DNA of 64,000 bases from an uncultured Clostridia bacterium (GTDB lineage: Bacteria; Bacillota; Clostridia; Lachnospirales; Anaerotignaceae): NCBI GenBank assembly GCA_910583755.1, contig CAJTZO010000010.1:3536-67535 (forward strand), in the 5' to 3' direction. Below, piece after piece: positions 7,661 through 16,970 of the stretch. The notes under the pieces are model-generated. The model saw only the letters and a list, made by a program, of their open reading frames with translations, was not told the DNA's origin and ran no database searches. Within the stretch, counting starts at the first letter, position 1. Each line of letters begins with the position of its first letter. The position numbers were made by a program, and so were the translations under genes.

Positions 7661-8604
7661 AAGTTTTGTGGTGTGCCAGCTTCCCATTTTATAATGTTGT
7701 CAAATACAATCAATGCTCTTGTATAAAGTGCTTCATGAGAAGCAAAAGCAACATGAGGAGTCAATACAGTGTGTTTTGCAGAAACAAGTGGGTGTGTTTT
7801 TGGAATGGGTGGCTCCATTTCATATACATCAATGCCAGCACCTGCAATGTTTCCTGCATTTAAAGCATCTGCTAACGCTTGGTTATCAACAACGCCACCT
7901 CTTGCTGTGTTTAAAAGAATAGCATTTGATTTCATCAATGCAAGTTGTTCTTTTCCAATCAAGCCCTTTGTTGCATCATTAAAAGGAACATGAAGGGATA
8001 CAATATCACTTTGTTGAAGTAATTCTTCTAAAGATACATAAGTAATACCAGCTTGGACTACAGATTCTTTTTTTGTTCTGCTGTATGCTATGACATTACA
8101 GCCAAATGTTTTTGCAATCAAAGCAACCTTTGTACCGATGGCACCAGTGCCAACAACACCAAATGTCTTGTCATAAAGTTCAGAGCCAACAAGACCAGCT
8201 TTTGTCCCTTCTATTCTTGTCACATCATTACAAGCTGGAATATTTCTTAATACGGAAATAGCTAAACCGAATGTTAATTCTGCAACTGCATTTGTAGAAT
8301 ATCCTGCTGCATTACATACAGTAATTCCTTTTTGTTTGCAGTAGTCAATATCTATATGGTCCACACCAGTAAAGGCTACAGAAAGCAGTTTTAAGTTTTG
8401 ACAATGTTCGATTACTTCTTTGCGGAAAGGTAAATTTGCAATAATAATAATATCAGCATCTTTTCCTCTTTCGATTAACTCTGCTGTATTTTCTGTTCTT
8501 GTTTCATAATAAATTACTTGATGCCCTTTTTGTTTCACTGCTTTTGCAGCTTCCTCTACTTTTTCTGTTGTAATGCCTAAAGGCTCCATTATGACGATTT
8601 TCAT
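7651..8604 (-). CDS. D-2-hydroxyacid dehydrogenase (NAD-dependent)
   Basis: 317 residues from an ATG after AGGAGGG. The Rossmann motif GVVGTGAIGTKVA is near residue 150. The catalytic residues of the family are visible: Arg in LLNTARGGVVD, Glu in GIDVYEMEPP and His in TPHVAFASHEA. The enzyme interconverts 2-oxo acids and D-2-hydroxy acids; exact substrate (glycerate, hydroxypyruvate, lactate or another) cannot be told. The gene is alone, and its stop codon (TGA at 7653-7651) lies within the palindrome of the dispersed repeat, so the last residues may have been altered by repeat insertion. Confidence 0.88.
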   Translation of the reverse strand: MKIVIMEPLGITTEKVEEAAKAVKQKGHQVIYYETRTENTAELIERGKDADIIIIANLPFRKEVIEHCQNLKLLSVAFTGVDHIDIDYCKQKGITVCNAAGYSTNAVAELTFGLAISVLRNIPACNDVTRIEGTKAGLVGSELYDKTFGVVGTGAIGTKVALIAKTFGCNVIAYSRTKKESVVQAGITYVSLEELLQQSDIVSLHVPFNDATKGLIGKEQLALMKSNAILLNTARGGVVDNQALADALNAGNIAGAGIDVYEMEPPIPKTHPLVSAKHTVLTPHVAFASHEALYTRALIVFDNIIKWEAGTPQNLLS

Positions 8605-8783
8605 AGTATCCCTCCTGTATGTTTTTGTGAAAATAGAATAAAACTAATTTTATTGTAAGGCATAGAATTATAAAAATCAATAAACTTTTTTTCATTCTGT
8701 TAAATAATCTAAATTTTTTTATTTTTTACAGTAGAAATATAAGGTATAATAAAAGAAAAATAAAAATTAAAGGAGAGAAAATA

Positions 8784-9131
8784 ATGTTATATTTAGAATA
8801 TCCAAAATGCAGCACTTGCAAAAAAGCAAAAAAATGGTTAGAATCAAATGGTATTTCTTTTGAACAAAGGGATATTACCAAACAAAATCCCAATAAAGAA
8901 GAATTAAAGACATGGCATCAAAAAAGCGGTTTACCCTTAAAAAGATTTTTTAATACTAGTGGTAATGTTTATAAAGAGCTTGGGTTAAAAGACAAATTAA
9001 AAGATATGACAGAACAACAACAATATGAGATATTAGCAACCAATGGTATGCTTGTAAAACGTCCGATTGTTGTAACAGATGATATGATTTTGTTAGGATT
9101 TAAAGAAGAAGAATGGAAAAATCTTTTATAA
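8784..9131 (+). CDS. ArsC/Spx-family thioredoxin-fold protein
   Basis: 115 residues; ATG after AAAGGAGAG. CSTC at residues 10-13 (YPKCSTCKKAKKWL) is the redox-type active site of the ArsC/Spx/YffB family, and KRPIVVTDD near residue 90 is the conserved cis-Pro segment with the Arg. It could be a glutaredoxin-like reductase or a Spx-like RNA polymerase partner; the length suits either. It sits 15 bp upstream of the DUF512 gene and is likely co-transcribed with the der-plsY-gpsA block. Confidence 0.85.
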   Translation: MLYLEYPKCSTCKKAKKWLESNGISFEQRDITKQNPNKEELKTWHQKSGLPLKRFFNTSGNVYKELGLKDKLKDMTEQQQYEILATNGMLVKRPIVVTDDMILLGFKEEEWKNLL

Positions 9132-9146
9132 GGAAAGGACATTTTT

Positions 9147-10475
9147 ATGGAATTAAAACAAAATGTCATTATTAAAATAGAAAAGGATAGCATTGCGCAA
9201 GAAATAGGCTTAGAGCCAGGAGATATCCTATTAGCGGTCAATGGACAAATGGTACAAGATGTTTTTGACTATCGTTATTTGATACAAGATGAATATGTAG
9301 AGCTCACAATACGTACTATAAATGGAGAAGAATATATTGCAGAAATCGAAAAAGAAGAAAATGAGGATATTGGTATTATTTTTGAAAGTGGCTTGATGGA
9401 CCACGCAAAAAGCTGTAAAAATAAATGTATTTTTTGTTTTATAGACCAATTACCAAAAGGAATGAGAGAAAGCCTTTATTTTAAAGATGATGATTCTCGT
9501 TTATCTTTTTTACAAGGAAATTATGTGACATTAACAAATATGTCAGAAGAAGATATTAACCATATTATATTTTACCATCTTTCCCCGATTAATGTTTCGA
9601 TTCATACAACAGATTTAGAACTGCGTAAAAAAATGCTGAAAAATCCTCATGCGGATAAAGTTTTAAAGGTTATGGAAAGATTAGCGAATGCAGGAATTGA
9701 AATGAATTTGCAGGTTGTTCTTTGCAGAGGAATCAATGATGGAACAATTTTAGATAAAACCATTGCAGATTGTGCTGCTTTTTTTCCTCATGCAAAAAGT
9801 ATGTCTGTGGTGCCAATTGGTTTAACAAAGTATAGAGAAAATTTGTATCCTATGATACCCTTTGATAAACAAGAAAGTCAAAAAGTTATCTTACAAGTGG
9901 AGGAATGGCAAAAAAAGTTAAAGCGAACCATTGGAACTTCTTTTGTCTTTTTATCAGATGAATTTTATTTAAAAGCAGAATATGACTTACCTTCTTGTGA
10001 GACTTATGAAGATTTTACACAATATGAAAATGGGGTAGGTATGCTTGCTCTTTTAGAAGCAGAGTTTGCACAAGCATTAAAAGAACACCCTTTCCCAAAA
10101 CAAAAGCAAAATATTGTTTCTGTTGCAACAGGAGAAGCAGCTTATCCTTTGATAAAAAAGTTATGTGATAAGGTAATGATGAAGTATCCAGAATGGAAGA
10201 TTAATGTTTATGCTATCCATAATGATTTTTTTGGAGATGAAATTACTGTTTCTGGGCTTTTGACAGGACAAGATATTATCAAGCAGTTGACAGGAAAAGA
10301 ATTAGGTAGTTATCTGCTTTTACCAGAAAATCTTTTAAGAAATGATACAACCATGCTTTTAGATAATGTTGAAATAGAAGATATAGAGAAAGTATTGCAT
10401 ATTCCAATTAAGATAACAAAAAATACAGGAAAAGCATTACTTTATAATCTATTAGATTTGGAGGAAAAAGAATGA
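9147..10475 (+). CDS. DUF512 family protein with PDZ-like N-terminus and Cys motif
   Basis: 442 residues. Residues 1-70 resemble a PDZ domain (GLEPGDILLAVNG). Cys90, Cys94 and Cys97 (CKNKCIFC) form a radical-SAM-like iron-sulfur motif, followed by the characteristic DQLPKGMRESLYFKDDDSRLSF block of the DUF512/YtvI-neighbour family. The biochemical function is unknown. The gene is a standard immediate upstream partner of der in Clostridia, and its last four bases overlap the der start (ATGA), so translation is coupled. Confidence 0.88.
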   Translation: MELKQNVIIKIEKDSIAQEIGLEPGDILLAVNGQMVQDVFDYRYLIQDEYVELTIRTINGEEYIAEIEKEENEDIGIIFESGLMDHAKSCKNKCIFCFIDQLPKGMRESLYFKDDDSRLSFLQGNYVTLTNMSEEDINHIIFYHLSPINVSIHTTDLELRKKMLKNPHADKVLKVMERLANAGIEMNLQVVLCRGINDGTILDKTIADCAAFFPHAKSMSVVPIGLTKYRENLYPMIPFDKQESQKVILQVEEWQKKLKRTIGTSFVFLSDEFYLKAEYDLPSCETYEDFTQYENGVGMLALLEAEFAQALKEHPFPKQKQNIVSVATGEAAYPLIKKLCDKVMMKYPEWKINVYAIHNDFFGDEITVSGLLTGQDIIKQLTGKELGSYLLLPENLLRNDTTMLLDNVEIEDIEKVLHIPIKITKNTGKALLYNLLDLEEKE

Positions 10476-11794
10476 AGCCAATTGTAGCAGTAGTGGGGAG
10501 ACCCAATGTAGGAAAGTCTACCCTTTTTAATCGCTTGGCAGGAGAAAGAATTTCTATTGTACAAGATACGCCGGGTGTTACACGAGATAGAATTTATGCA
10601 GATGTAGAATGGACAGGACGAAAATTTACCTTGATTGATACAGGTGGCATGGAAATTGGTGCAGAAGATATTATTTTGAAACAAATTTTGCAGCAAGCAG
10701 AAATTGCTATTGAAACAGCAGATGTAATTTTATTTGTAACAGATGTAAAAGCAGGTATGACAGATGATGATAAACAGGTAGCAAATATGCTTAGAAAAAC
10801 CAAAAAGCCTGTTGTACTTGCTGTCAACAAGGTAGACCGTATTGACCGTGATAGTATGGATATTTATGAGTTTTATGAATTAGGAATTGGAGACCCGATT
10901 GCGATTTCAGCAGGGCAAGCTTTAGGACTTGGAGACATGTTAGATGAAGTCATTTCTTATTTTCCAGAAGAAATAGAGGAGGATGAGGAAGATGAAGTCA
11001 TTAAGGTTGCAATTATTGGTAAGCCAAATGTTGGAAAATCTTCTTTGATTAACAAAATATTAGGAGAGGATAGATTAATTGTAAGTAATATTCCAGGTAC
11101 AACAAGAGATGCTATTGATAGTCCTATCGAAATTGATGGACAAAAATATATTTTTATTGATACAGCGGGTATGAGAAGAAAAAGTAAAATAAAAGAGGAA
11201 ATTGAACGCTTCAGTATTATTCGTGCGGTGGCTGCGGTAGAAAGATGTGATGTTGCTATCTTATTGATTGATGCAAATGAGGGAATTACAGACCAAGATA
11301 CCAAAATTGCAGGCATTGCACATGAAAGAGGTCGTGCTGCGATTGTTGCTGTCAATAAATGGGATTCTATTGAAAAAAATGATAAAACAATGAATCAGTA
11401 TTTAAAAGACATTGGAAATGAGTTAGCATATATGCCTTATGCACCAAGAGTATTTATTTCTGCTTTAACAGGACAAAGGATTAACAGAATGTTAGAGTTG
11501 ATACAAACAGTGCATCAAAATCATGCTTTACGTATTAGCACAGGGGTTTTAAATGATGTTTTGATAGAAGCAACCGCAATGCAACAACCTCCAGCAGACA
11601 AGGGACGTCAACTAAAATTATACTATATGACACAAGTTTCGATTAAACCACCTACTTTTGTTATTTTTGTGAATGATAGGGAGCTATTTCATTTTTCCTA
11701 TCGAAGATATATTGAAAATCAATTAAGGGAAGCATTTGGATTTGTAGGAACACCTATACATTTTATTGTGAGAGAAAAAGGAAAAGGGGATTAA
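10472..11794 (+). CDS. der: Ribosome biogenesis GTPase Der (EngA)
   Basis: 440 residues with two tandem GTPase domains: GRPNVGKSTLFN near residue 8 and GKPNVGKSSLIN near residue 185. Each has its DTxG switch II motif (DTGGME, DTAGMR) and NKxD motif (NKVD, NKWD). The C-terminal KH-like domain ends IHFIVREKGKG. Der assists maturation of the 50S subunit. Overlaps the DUF512 gene by four bases and is followed by plsY after 6 bp. Length is normal. Confidence 0.97.
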   Translation: MKPIVAVVGRPNVGKSTLFNRLAGERISIVQDTPGVTRDRIYADVEWTGRKFTLIDTGGMEIGAEDIILKQILQQAEIAIETADVILFVTDVKAGMTDDDKQVANMLRKTKKPVVLAVNKVDRIDRDSMDIYEFYELGIGDPIAISAGQALGLGDMLDEVISYFPEEIEEDEEDEVIKVAIIGKPNVGKSSLINKILGEDRLIVSNIPGTTRDAIDSPIEIDGQKYIFIDTAGMRRKSKIKEEIERFSIIRAVAAVERCDVAILLIDANEGITDQDTKIAGIAHERGRAAIVAVNKWDSIEKNDKTMNQYLKDIGNELAYMPYAPRVFISALTGQRINRMLELIQTVHQNHALRISTGVLNDVLIEATAMQQPPADKGRQLKLYYMTQVSIKPPTFVIFVNDRELFHFSYRRYIENQLREAFGFVGTPIHFIVREKGKGD

Positions 11795-11800
11795 AAAAGG

Positions 11801-12415
11801 ATGTTTCGGGTTATTTGTATTTTGTTAGGCTATGGTATTGGCTGTTTACAGTCTGCTTATTTAGTGGGGAGAATTTCAAACGTTGATTTAAGACAACATG
11901 GTAGTGGTAATTTAGGAACAACAAATGCTTTACGTGTTTTAGGAAAAAAAGCAGGTGCAATTACCTTTGTATGTGATATCTTAAAGTCAGTAGCAGGTTT
12001 TTTATTGTGTAAAATACTTTTTAAAAACATAGAATTAGCAGGGTTATATGGTTGTGTTGGTGTGATATTAGGACATGATTTTCCTTTTTATTTGAATTTT
12101 AAAGGAGGAAAAGGAATTGCTTGTATGATAGGGCTTGTCTTATGCTTGAGTATGACAACATGGTATTTACCAACGTTTGCATTTGGCATTGGAATCATTT
12201 GTATTGCTGCAACAAGATATGTTTCACTTGGCTCTATGTCCTTTGCGGTTATGATACCGATTGTACTATTTAAGGTAGGATTTCCTTTGGAGGGTACCTT
12301 GATAGCAATTAGTTTAGCAGCATTGGCATTGTATCAGCATAGAGCAAATATTGCTAGACTTTTGGCAGGAAATGAAAATAAATTAGGAGCAAAAAAAGTA
12401 GAAAGAAATATTTGA
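11801..12415 (+). CDS. plsY: Acyl-phosphate:glycerol-3-phosphate acyltransferase PlsY
   Basis: 204 residues with multiple membrane segments. Motif 1 SGNLGTTNALRVLG, motif 2 GHDFPFYLNFKGGKGIA and the C-terminal YQHRANIARLLAGNENKL are all diagnostic. PlsY makes lysophosphatidic acid from acyl phosphate and glycerol-3-phosphate. It lies directly upstream of gpsA, which supplies the glycerol-3-phosphate, a functional pairing. Confidence 0.96.
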   Translation: MFRVICILLGYGIGCLQSAYLVGRISNVDLRQHGSGNLGTTNALRVLGKKAGAITFVCDILKSVAGFLLCKILFKNIELAGLYGCVGVILGHDFPFYLNFKGGKGIACMIGLVLCLSMTTWYLPTFAFGIGIICIAATRYVSLGSMSFAVMIPIVLFKVGFPLEGTLIAISLAALALYQHRANIARLLAGNENKLGAKKVERNI

Positions 12416-12451
12416 AACAGGTGGTTAAGGTTTTAAGAAAGGAGGCATTTT

Positions 12452-13441
12452 ATGAAAAAAATTGCAGTGATTGGTGCCGGAAGTTGGGGAACTGCTTTAG
12501 CAGTAATGTTAGAACAAGATGGTCATGATGTGACAATGTGGGCAAGAAATACAGAAGCAGTAGAAACCATGAAAAAAACAAAAGAAAATAAACAATATTT
12601 GCCGGGGGTATTGTTAGGAGAAAATATTGATGTTACAACAGATGCACAAAAAGCAATATCGGGCAAAGAAATTGTAATTTCTGCAGTTCCTTCTCGTGCA
12701 GTAAGAGAAACCATGACAAGATTTGCAGATTTATTTCAAAAAGATACTATTGTTGTCAATGTTGCAAAAGGTTTGGAACAAGGTAGTTTGTTAAGACTAT
12801 CAGAAGTTATTAAGGAATGTTTGCCAAATTGTCATCCTTGTGTATTATCGGGTCCAAGCCATGCGGAAGAAGTTGGCAGACAAATTCCGACTGCTTGTGT
12901 CATTGCAACAGAAGAAACGGATATTGCAAAAATGATACAAAAAGAGTTTATGAATCCGAATTTTAGAGTATATACCAATCATGACATGATTGGGGTAGAA
13001 ATTGGTGCAGCTCTTAAAAATATTATGGCTTTGGCAGCAGGCATGTCAGATGGTCTAGGCTTTGGAGATAATACAAAAGCGGCATTGATGACAAGAGGTA
13101 TGACAGAAATGACTCGTTTAGGGATTGCTATGGGAGGAAAAGCAGAAACTTTTGCTGGACTTTCTGGTATTGGAGATTTAATTGTAACTTGTACCAGTAT
13201 GCACTCCAGAAATAGACGAGCAGGTATTTTACTTGGTCAAGGGAAATCCCTTGCAGAAACATTGGCGGAGGTAAAAATGGTAGTGGAAGGAATTAATACG
13301 GTACAAGCAGCTTGTGAATTAGCGAAAAAATATCATGTATCTATGCCAATTACAGAAGAAATTAATCAGGTGCTTTTTTATGGGAAAAATGTAAGGGAAG
13401 CAGTATTACAACTTATGACAAGAGATAGAAAAGCAGAATGA
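12452..13441 (+). CDS. gpsA: NAD(P)-dependent glycerol-3-phosphate dehydrogenase
   Basis: 329 residues after an AAAGGAGG site. N-terminal Rossmann motif GAGSWGTALA. Conserved blocks VNVAKGLE, LSGPSHAEEV, and the substrate-binding ALKNIMALAAGMSDGLGFGDNTKAALMTRG with the catalytic Lys. C-terminus normal. It reduces DHAP to sn-glycerol-3-phosphate for phospholipid synthesis, feeding PlsY encoded just upstream. It is the last gene of the operon. Confidence 0.97.
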   Translation: MKKIAVIGAGSWGTALAVMLEQDGHDVTMWARNTEAVETMKKTKENKQYLPGVLLGENIDVTTDAQKAISGKEIVISAVPSRAVRETMTRFADLFQKDTIVVNVAKGLEQGSLLRLSEVIKECLPNCHPCVLSGPSHAEEVGRQIPTACVIATEETDIAKMIQKEFMNPNFRVYTNHDMIGVEIGAALKNIMALAAGMSDGLGFGDNTKAALMTRGMTEMTRLGIAMGGKAETFAGLSGIGDLIVTCTSMHSRNRRAGILLGQGKSLAETLAEVKMVVEGINTVQAACELAKKYHVSMPITEEINQVLFYGKNVREAVLQLMTRDRKAE

Positions 13442-13457
13442 TATAATAAAAAAGAAA

Positions 13458-13491
13458 GGAGGAACTTTTTACTTAATAGGAAAGTTCCTTC
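13458..13491 (+). terminator. Hairpin after gpsA
   Basis: Arms GGAGGAACTTT and AAAGTTCCTT around a short loop, 17 nt after the gpsA stop. Confidence 0.6.
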
Positions 13492-13665
13492 TCAATATTA
13501 TTTTGTGCTACTTTTATATTTTTCTGTAACATAGTATCCTTAAACTTTCAGGAATAGATATTATAAATTTTAGTCATACTTCTGACTCTGTTGTGATAAT
13601 CACAACTTTTATTATTTTATATCCATATAAGAAAGTCATTTAAAATAACAAAAATAGTTTTTTGA

Positions 13666-14685
13666 TTACATTAGTATTTTGTTTAAAATTTTTATCTTTG
13701 AAATAAGATATATGATAATATAACCAACAACAAAAGTAATCAAACTATAACAAATAATTTGTGTATGTATTTCTGAAAGTGGTAGTAATATACTTAATTT
13801 TTCAATAATTAATACATGGCATAAATATAAACCAAAAGATAAATTACCTAAGGTAGTAATACTATGGATAAGCAATTTATTTTTAATATTTATCTGCTTG
13901 AAACACACAAAAATAGCCGCAGAGATAATAAAAGCATGATATTGATACCCACCTGTATAAAAGGTATCGATTTGAGATGAAGATGATGTTCTATGTGTTC
14001 CCAATATGGCAGCAAATACACAAAGTAAGGCAATAAAATATAAAAGATATCGCTGTTTTTTTGTAATAGAAAAAGTACCTAATAAATAGCCCAATAAAAA
14101 ATATCCCCAATATCCATCTATGACCATGGGAAAGAAAAAACACCATCTTTGCATCAATCTATTAAAAAAAGGAGAAATGGTAGTAGGTAATAGAATAAGA
14201 AACAAAAAAAAGTATAATTCTTTTTTATTACACTGATTAATAATTTTTTTAATAAAGGGTGTCAATAAATAAAAAAATAGTATCGTGTATAAATACCAAA
14301 AATGGTAAACAATATTTTGTGTTCCAAAGTTAAGAAACAAATGTTGTATCCGAAAAGGAATATGATAAGTAATACAGTTATCACAATAATAGATAAAACT
14401 CCATACTAAAAAAGGTGGCAGTATTTTAAGAAGTCTCTTGTTATAAAATAAAGAAAGATTATCTGCTGTTGTGGAGGTAAGCAACAGATAACCACTTATC
14501 ATAAAAAACAAAGGAACACCAAAACGAGAAACTGCATTGATGACATTGGTAAACCACCATATATTTGTTCCAAATATGTTTGAATTTGTAAAAAATTGTG
14601 AATTGCAGTGTAGTAAAATAACAGAAAAAATTGCTACAATTCGAATCATTTCTAAATATAATATTTTTTCTTTTTGCTTGTTCAT
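13666..14685 (-). CDS. Acyltransferase family 3 membrane protein
   Basis: 339 residues with about ten hydrophobic segments. The N-terminus YLEMIRIVAIFSVILLHC and the FGVPLFFMISGYLLL block are the signature of the AT3/OafA-type O-acyltransferase family, which acetylate or succinylate cell-surface sugars. The conserved His is in LLHC. It stands alone, convergent to gpsA and directly downstream of the DUF815 gene (28 bp). Substrate unknown. Confidence 0.88.
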   Translation of the reverse strand: MNKQKEKILYLEMIRIVAIFSVILLHCNSQFFTNSNIFGTNIWWFTNVINAVSRFGVPLFFMISGYLLLTSTTADNLSLFYNKRLLKILPPFLVWSFIYYCDNCITYHIPFRIQHLFLNFGTQNIVYHFWYLYTILFFYLLTPFIKKIINQCNKKELYFFLFLILLPTTISPFFNRLMQRWCFFFPMVIDGYWGYFLLGYLLGTFSITKKQRYLLYFIALLCVFAAILGTHRTSSSSQIDTFYTGGYQYHAFIISAAIFVCFKQINIKNKLLIHSITTLGNLSFGLYLCHVLIIEKLSILLPLSEIHTQIICYSLITFVVGYIIIYLISKIKILNKILM

Positions 14686-14713
14686 GTTTTTCCCTCCCCT
14701 AAAAGTTGCCCTT

Positions 14714-15937
14714 TTATTCCATTGCCATTTCAGATACCTGTAATTTTATAAATTGTCTTGCTGTTCTGGGAGAGCGACCTCCTCTTGTTAAAGCAAACCG
14801 TTCTGCAAGCATATGTAGTTCTTTTTGTTCTAAATCAATGCCATATTCTTCTGCAAGGCTATCTACAATGTCAAGGTATTCTTCTTTATCTGGTACAGAG
14901 AATGTAATTTCTAACCCAAACCTGTCAGAAAGAGAAGCAGCAGTTTCCATAGTATCCCTTAAATGGATTTCATTATCTGTCATGCGTTCTGATATGGTTT
15001 CTCTGACTAAATGGCGACGGTTTGAAGTGGCATAAATTAAAATATTTTCTGGTTTCCCAGCAACACCACCTTCAATAAATGCCTTTAGTGCTGTAAAGGT
15101 TTCATCTTCTTGCTGGAATGTTAAATCATCTAAAAAAAGAATAAACTTGAAAGGACTTGCCCCAGCAGCTTCACAGATTTTGGGAAAATATTTTAATTGT
15201 GCCATAGAAAGGTCTATAATTTTTAATCCTTCTTTTGTATATTCGTTGACCACTGCTTTTACAGTGGAAGATTTTCCAGTACCCTTATCTCCATATAGTA
15301 AAATATGATTTGCTAATTTTCCTTGTAAAAAAGAAAGCGTATTTGATAATATGGCTCTTTTTTGTCTTTCATATCCTTTTAAGTCAGAAAGGCGAATACT
15401 GTCTGCTTGAGGTAAAAGGATAATTTCACCCTTTTCTACAGTAAAGGCGGTTCCTCTTGCAAAATAGCCATACCCTTTTTGTTGATAAAGTTCATAAAGG
15501 GAATAAGCATCTTTTACAGGAAGTTGTGCAGAGTTTGGGAAACGTGGTAATGTATGTAAAAATGCACTTTCTTTTGGAAATGTTTTGACAGCTTCTTCAA
15601 TTAAAATGTCACCAGTGATAGAAGAAACGGTTTCCAACACTTGTATATCAAAAGATACAGAGGATTTAATGTGTTCTGGTATTTCTTCAAAAGTTTTTTT
15701 GCAGCTTAAATACGCAAAAATGTTGTTATCATATACTAATTCTTCATAAAACAAATGAGATAAATCCTTATGTTCAAAAATATAGCCACAAAGTTCCCCA
15801 TAAGCACGGCAAAAATCTTGTGCTGTTTTAGAATAACTTTCCATAACATTATGTGTTAATTGAAATATTGGTGCTTCTGCAATATGTCGCAATGTTGTAA
15901 GTGAACAAGAAGCAAGTAAAAAATGTTTGATTTCCAT
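14714..15937 (-). CDS. DUF815-type ATP-binding protein (AAA+ family)
   Basis: About 407 residues from the ATG at 15937, chosen because GAGGGATATT precedes it and it leaves the upstream gene intact; a longer frame reaches 15997 inside the upstream gene. Walker A is GDKGTGKSST, Walker B is FILFLDDLTF, sensor-like ATSNRRHLVRE follows, matching the DUF815 family. These are AAA+ ATPases of unknown role. It is the third gene of a minus-strand set with DnaI-like and DnaD proteins, although DUF815 proteins are not established as replication factors. Confidence 0.85.
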   Translation of the reverse strand: MEIKHFLLASCSLTTLRHIAEAPIFQLTHNVMESYSKTAQDFCRAYGELCGYIFEHKDLSHLFYEELVYDNNIFAYLSCKKTFEEIPEHIKSSVSFDIQVLETVSSITGDILIEEAVKTFPKESAFLHTLPRFPNSAQLPVKDAYSLYELYQQKGYGYFARGTAFTVEKGEIILLPQADSIRLSDLKGYERQKRAILSNTLSFLQGKLANHILLYGDKGTGKSSTVKAVVNEYTKEGLKIIDLSMAQLKYFPKICEAAGASPFKFILFLDDLTFQQEDETFTALKAFIEGGVAGKPENILIYATSNRRHLVRETISERMTDNEIHLRDTMETAASLSDRFGLEITFSVPDKEEYLDIVDSLAEEYGIDLEQKELHMLAERFALTRGGRSPRTARQFIKLQVSEMAME

Positions 15938-15953
15938 AATATCCCTCTTTCTT

Positions 15954-16952
15954 TTAAATACTGTTTTCTTGATTTTTTTGGCGAATATCATTTCCAAAAA
16001 ATTTTAATATAATATAGCTTCCTACAATACGAGAAACAAGTCTGTCAGAATATTGGTCAATTAACTTATTTGGTGAAAGGTTAGTTGAAATTACAATTTG
16101 TTTTTTGGTTAACATTCTGGTATTAATAATATGGAATAGTTTTGCACTGGAAAGTATGGTACTAAATTCTGTTCCCAAGTCATCTATGATTAATAAATCT
16201 ACTGTAAGCAAATCCTCCATAATATCTTCTTTTTCTTCTAAATCTTCATTGTTAAATTGTTGCTTTTCAATGGCATCAAAAAGTTGTCCCGCTGTCATAT
16301 ATAATACGGTTTTTCCTTTATCTAACAATTCTTTTGCAATACAGTTACATAAAAATGTTTTTCCAAGCCCTGTCCCACCATATAAAAATAGATTTTTAAA
16401 TGTTATATCAAAATCATCACAAAATGTTTGACAGGTATTAAAAATTTTTTGCATGTTTTCATAGGGAGACCAACCTTCTTGTTTGTTTTCTTCTCTGTCA
16501 TATTTTTTTAAATTAAAGGTATCAAAATTTTCATATGCTACAATTTCTTTAATATTAGATTGGTCATATGCAAGGTCAATTAATTTTTGCTTCATGCAAT
16601 AACAGAGGACATTATCAATATAACCTGTATCTTTGCAATTTTTGCAATGATAGTTGATTTGAAGGGCATTTTCAGAAAAACCTAAATCATCAAGAAGATT
16701 GTTTTTTTCTTGTTTTAGTTTTAAAATAGCCTTTTGCAATTTTTTTAAAAGAAGTTGACTATCTTCTGGTTTTTGTAGTACCATACAAGCAATTCGAATA
16801 CTGGTTAAAGAAATCTCTTTTTCTATTTCTTCAATACGAGGACAAATATGATAAATTTCATTCCTTCTTTTTGTTAGTTCATGTTCGTTTTGAGTACGAG
16901 TTTCTTCATATTCCCGTAAAACGGTTTTATATAATTTAGCTTTTTTAGACAT
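15954..16952 (-). CDS. DnaI/DnaC-type helicase-loader ATPase
   Basis: 332 residues. An N-terminal coiled-coil-like region (about 1-110) is followed by a Cys cluster (HCKNCKDTGY...CYC), then the AAA+ core with Walker A GGTGLGKTFLCN and Walker B LLIIDDLGTE. This is the architecture of DnaI-like helicase loaders in Clostridia. It lies 18 bp downstream of a DnaD-domain gene, supporting a replication-initiation role (loading DnaB helicase). IstB-type ATPases share the fold but would accompany a transposase, absent here. Confidence 0.87.
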   Translation of the reverse strand: MSKKAKLYKTVLREYEETRTQNEHELTKRRNEIYHICPRIEEIEKEISLTSIRIACMVLQKPEDSQLLLKKLQKAILKLKQEKNNLLDDLGFSENALQINYHCKNCKDTGYIDNVLCYCMKQKLIDLAYDQSNIKEIVAYENFDTFNLKKYDREENKQEGWSPYENMQKIFNTCQTFCDDFDITFKNLFLYGGTGLGKTFLCNCIAKELLDKGKTVLYMTAGQLFDAIEKQQFNNEDLEEKEDIMEDLLTVDLLIIDDLGTEFSTILSSAKLFHIINTRMLTKKQIVISTNLSPNKLIDQYSDRLVSRIVGSYIILKFFGNDIRQKNQENSI

Positions 16953-16970
16953 ATCCTTTTCCCTCCCTTG

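Noticed and set aside
15954..16952. IstB-type transposition helper
   Set aside because: No IstA transposase is present and the upstream DnaD gene supports a replication-loader role.
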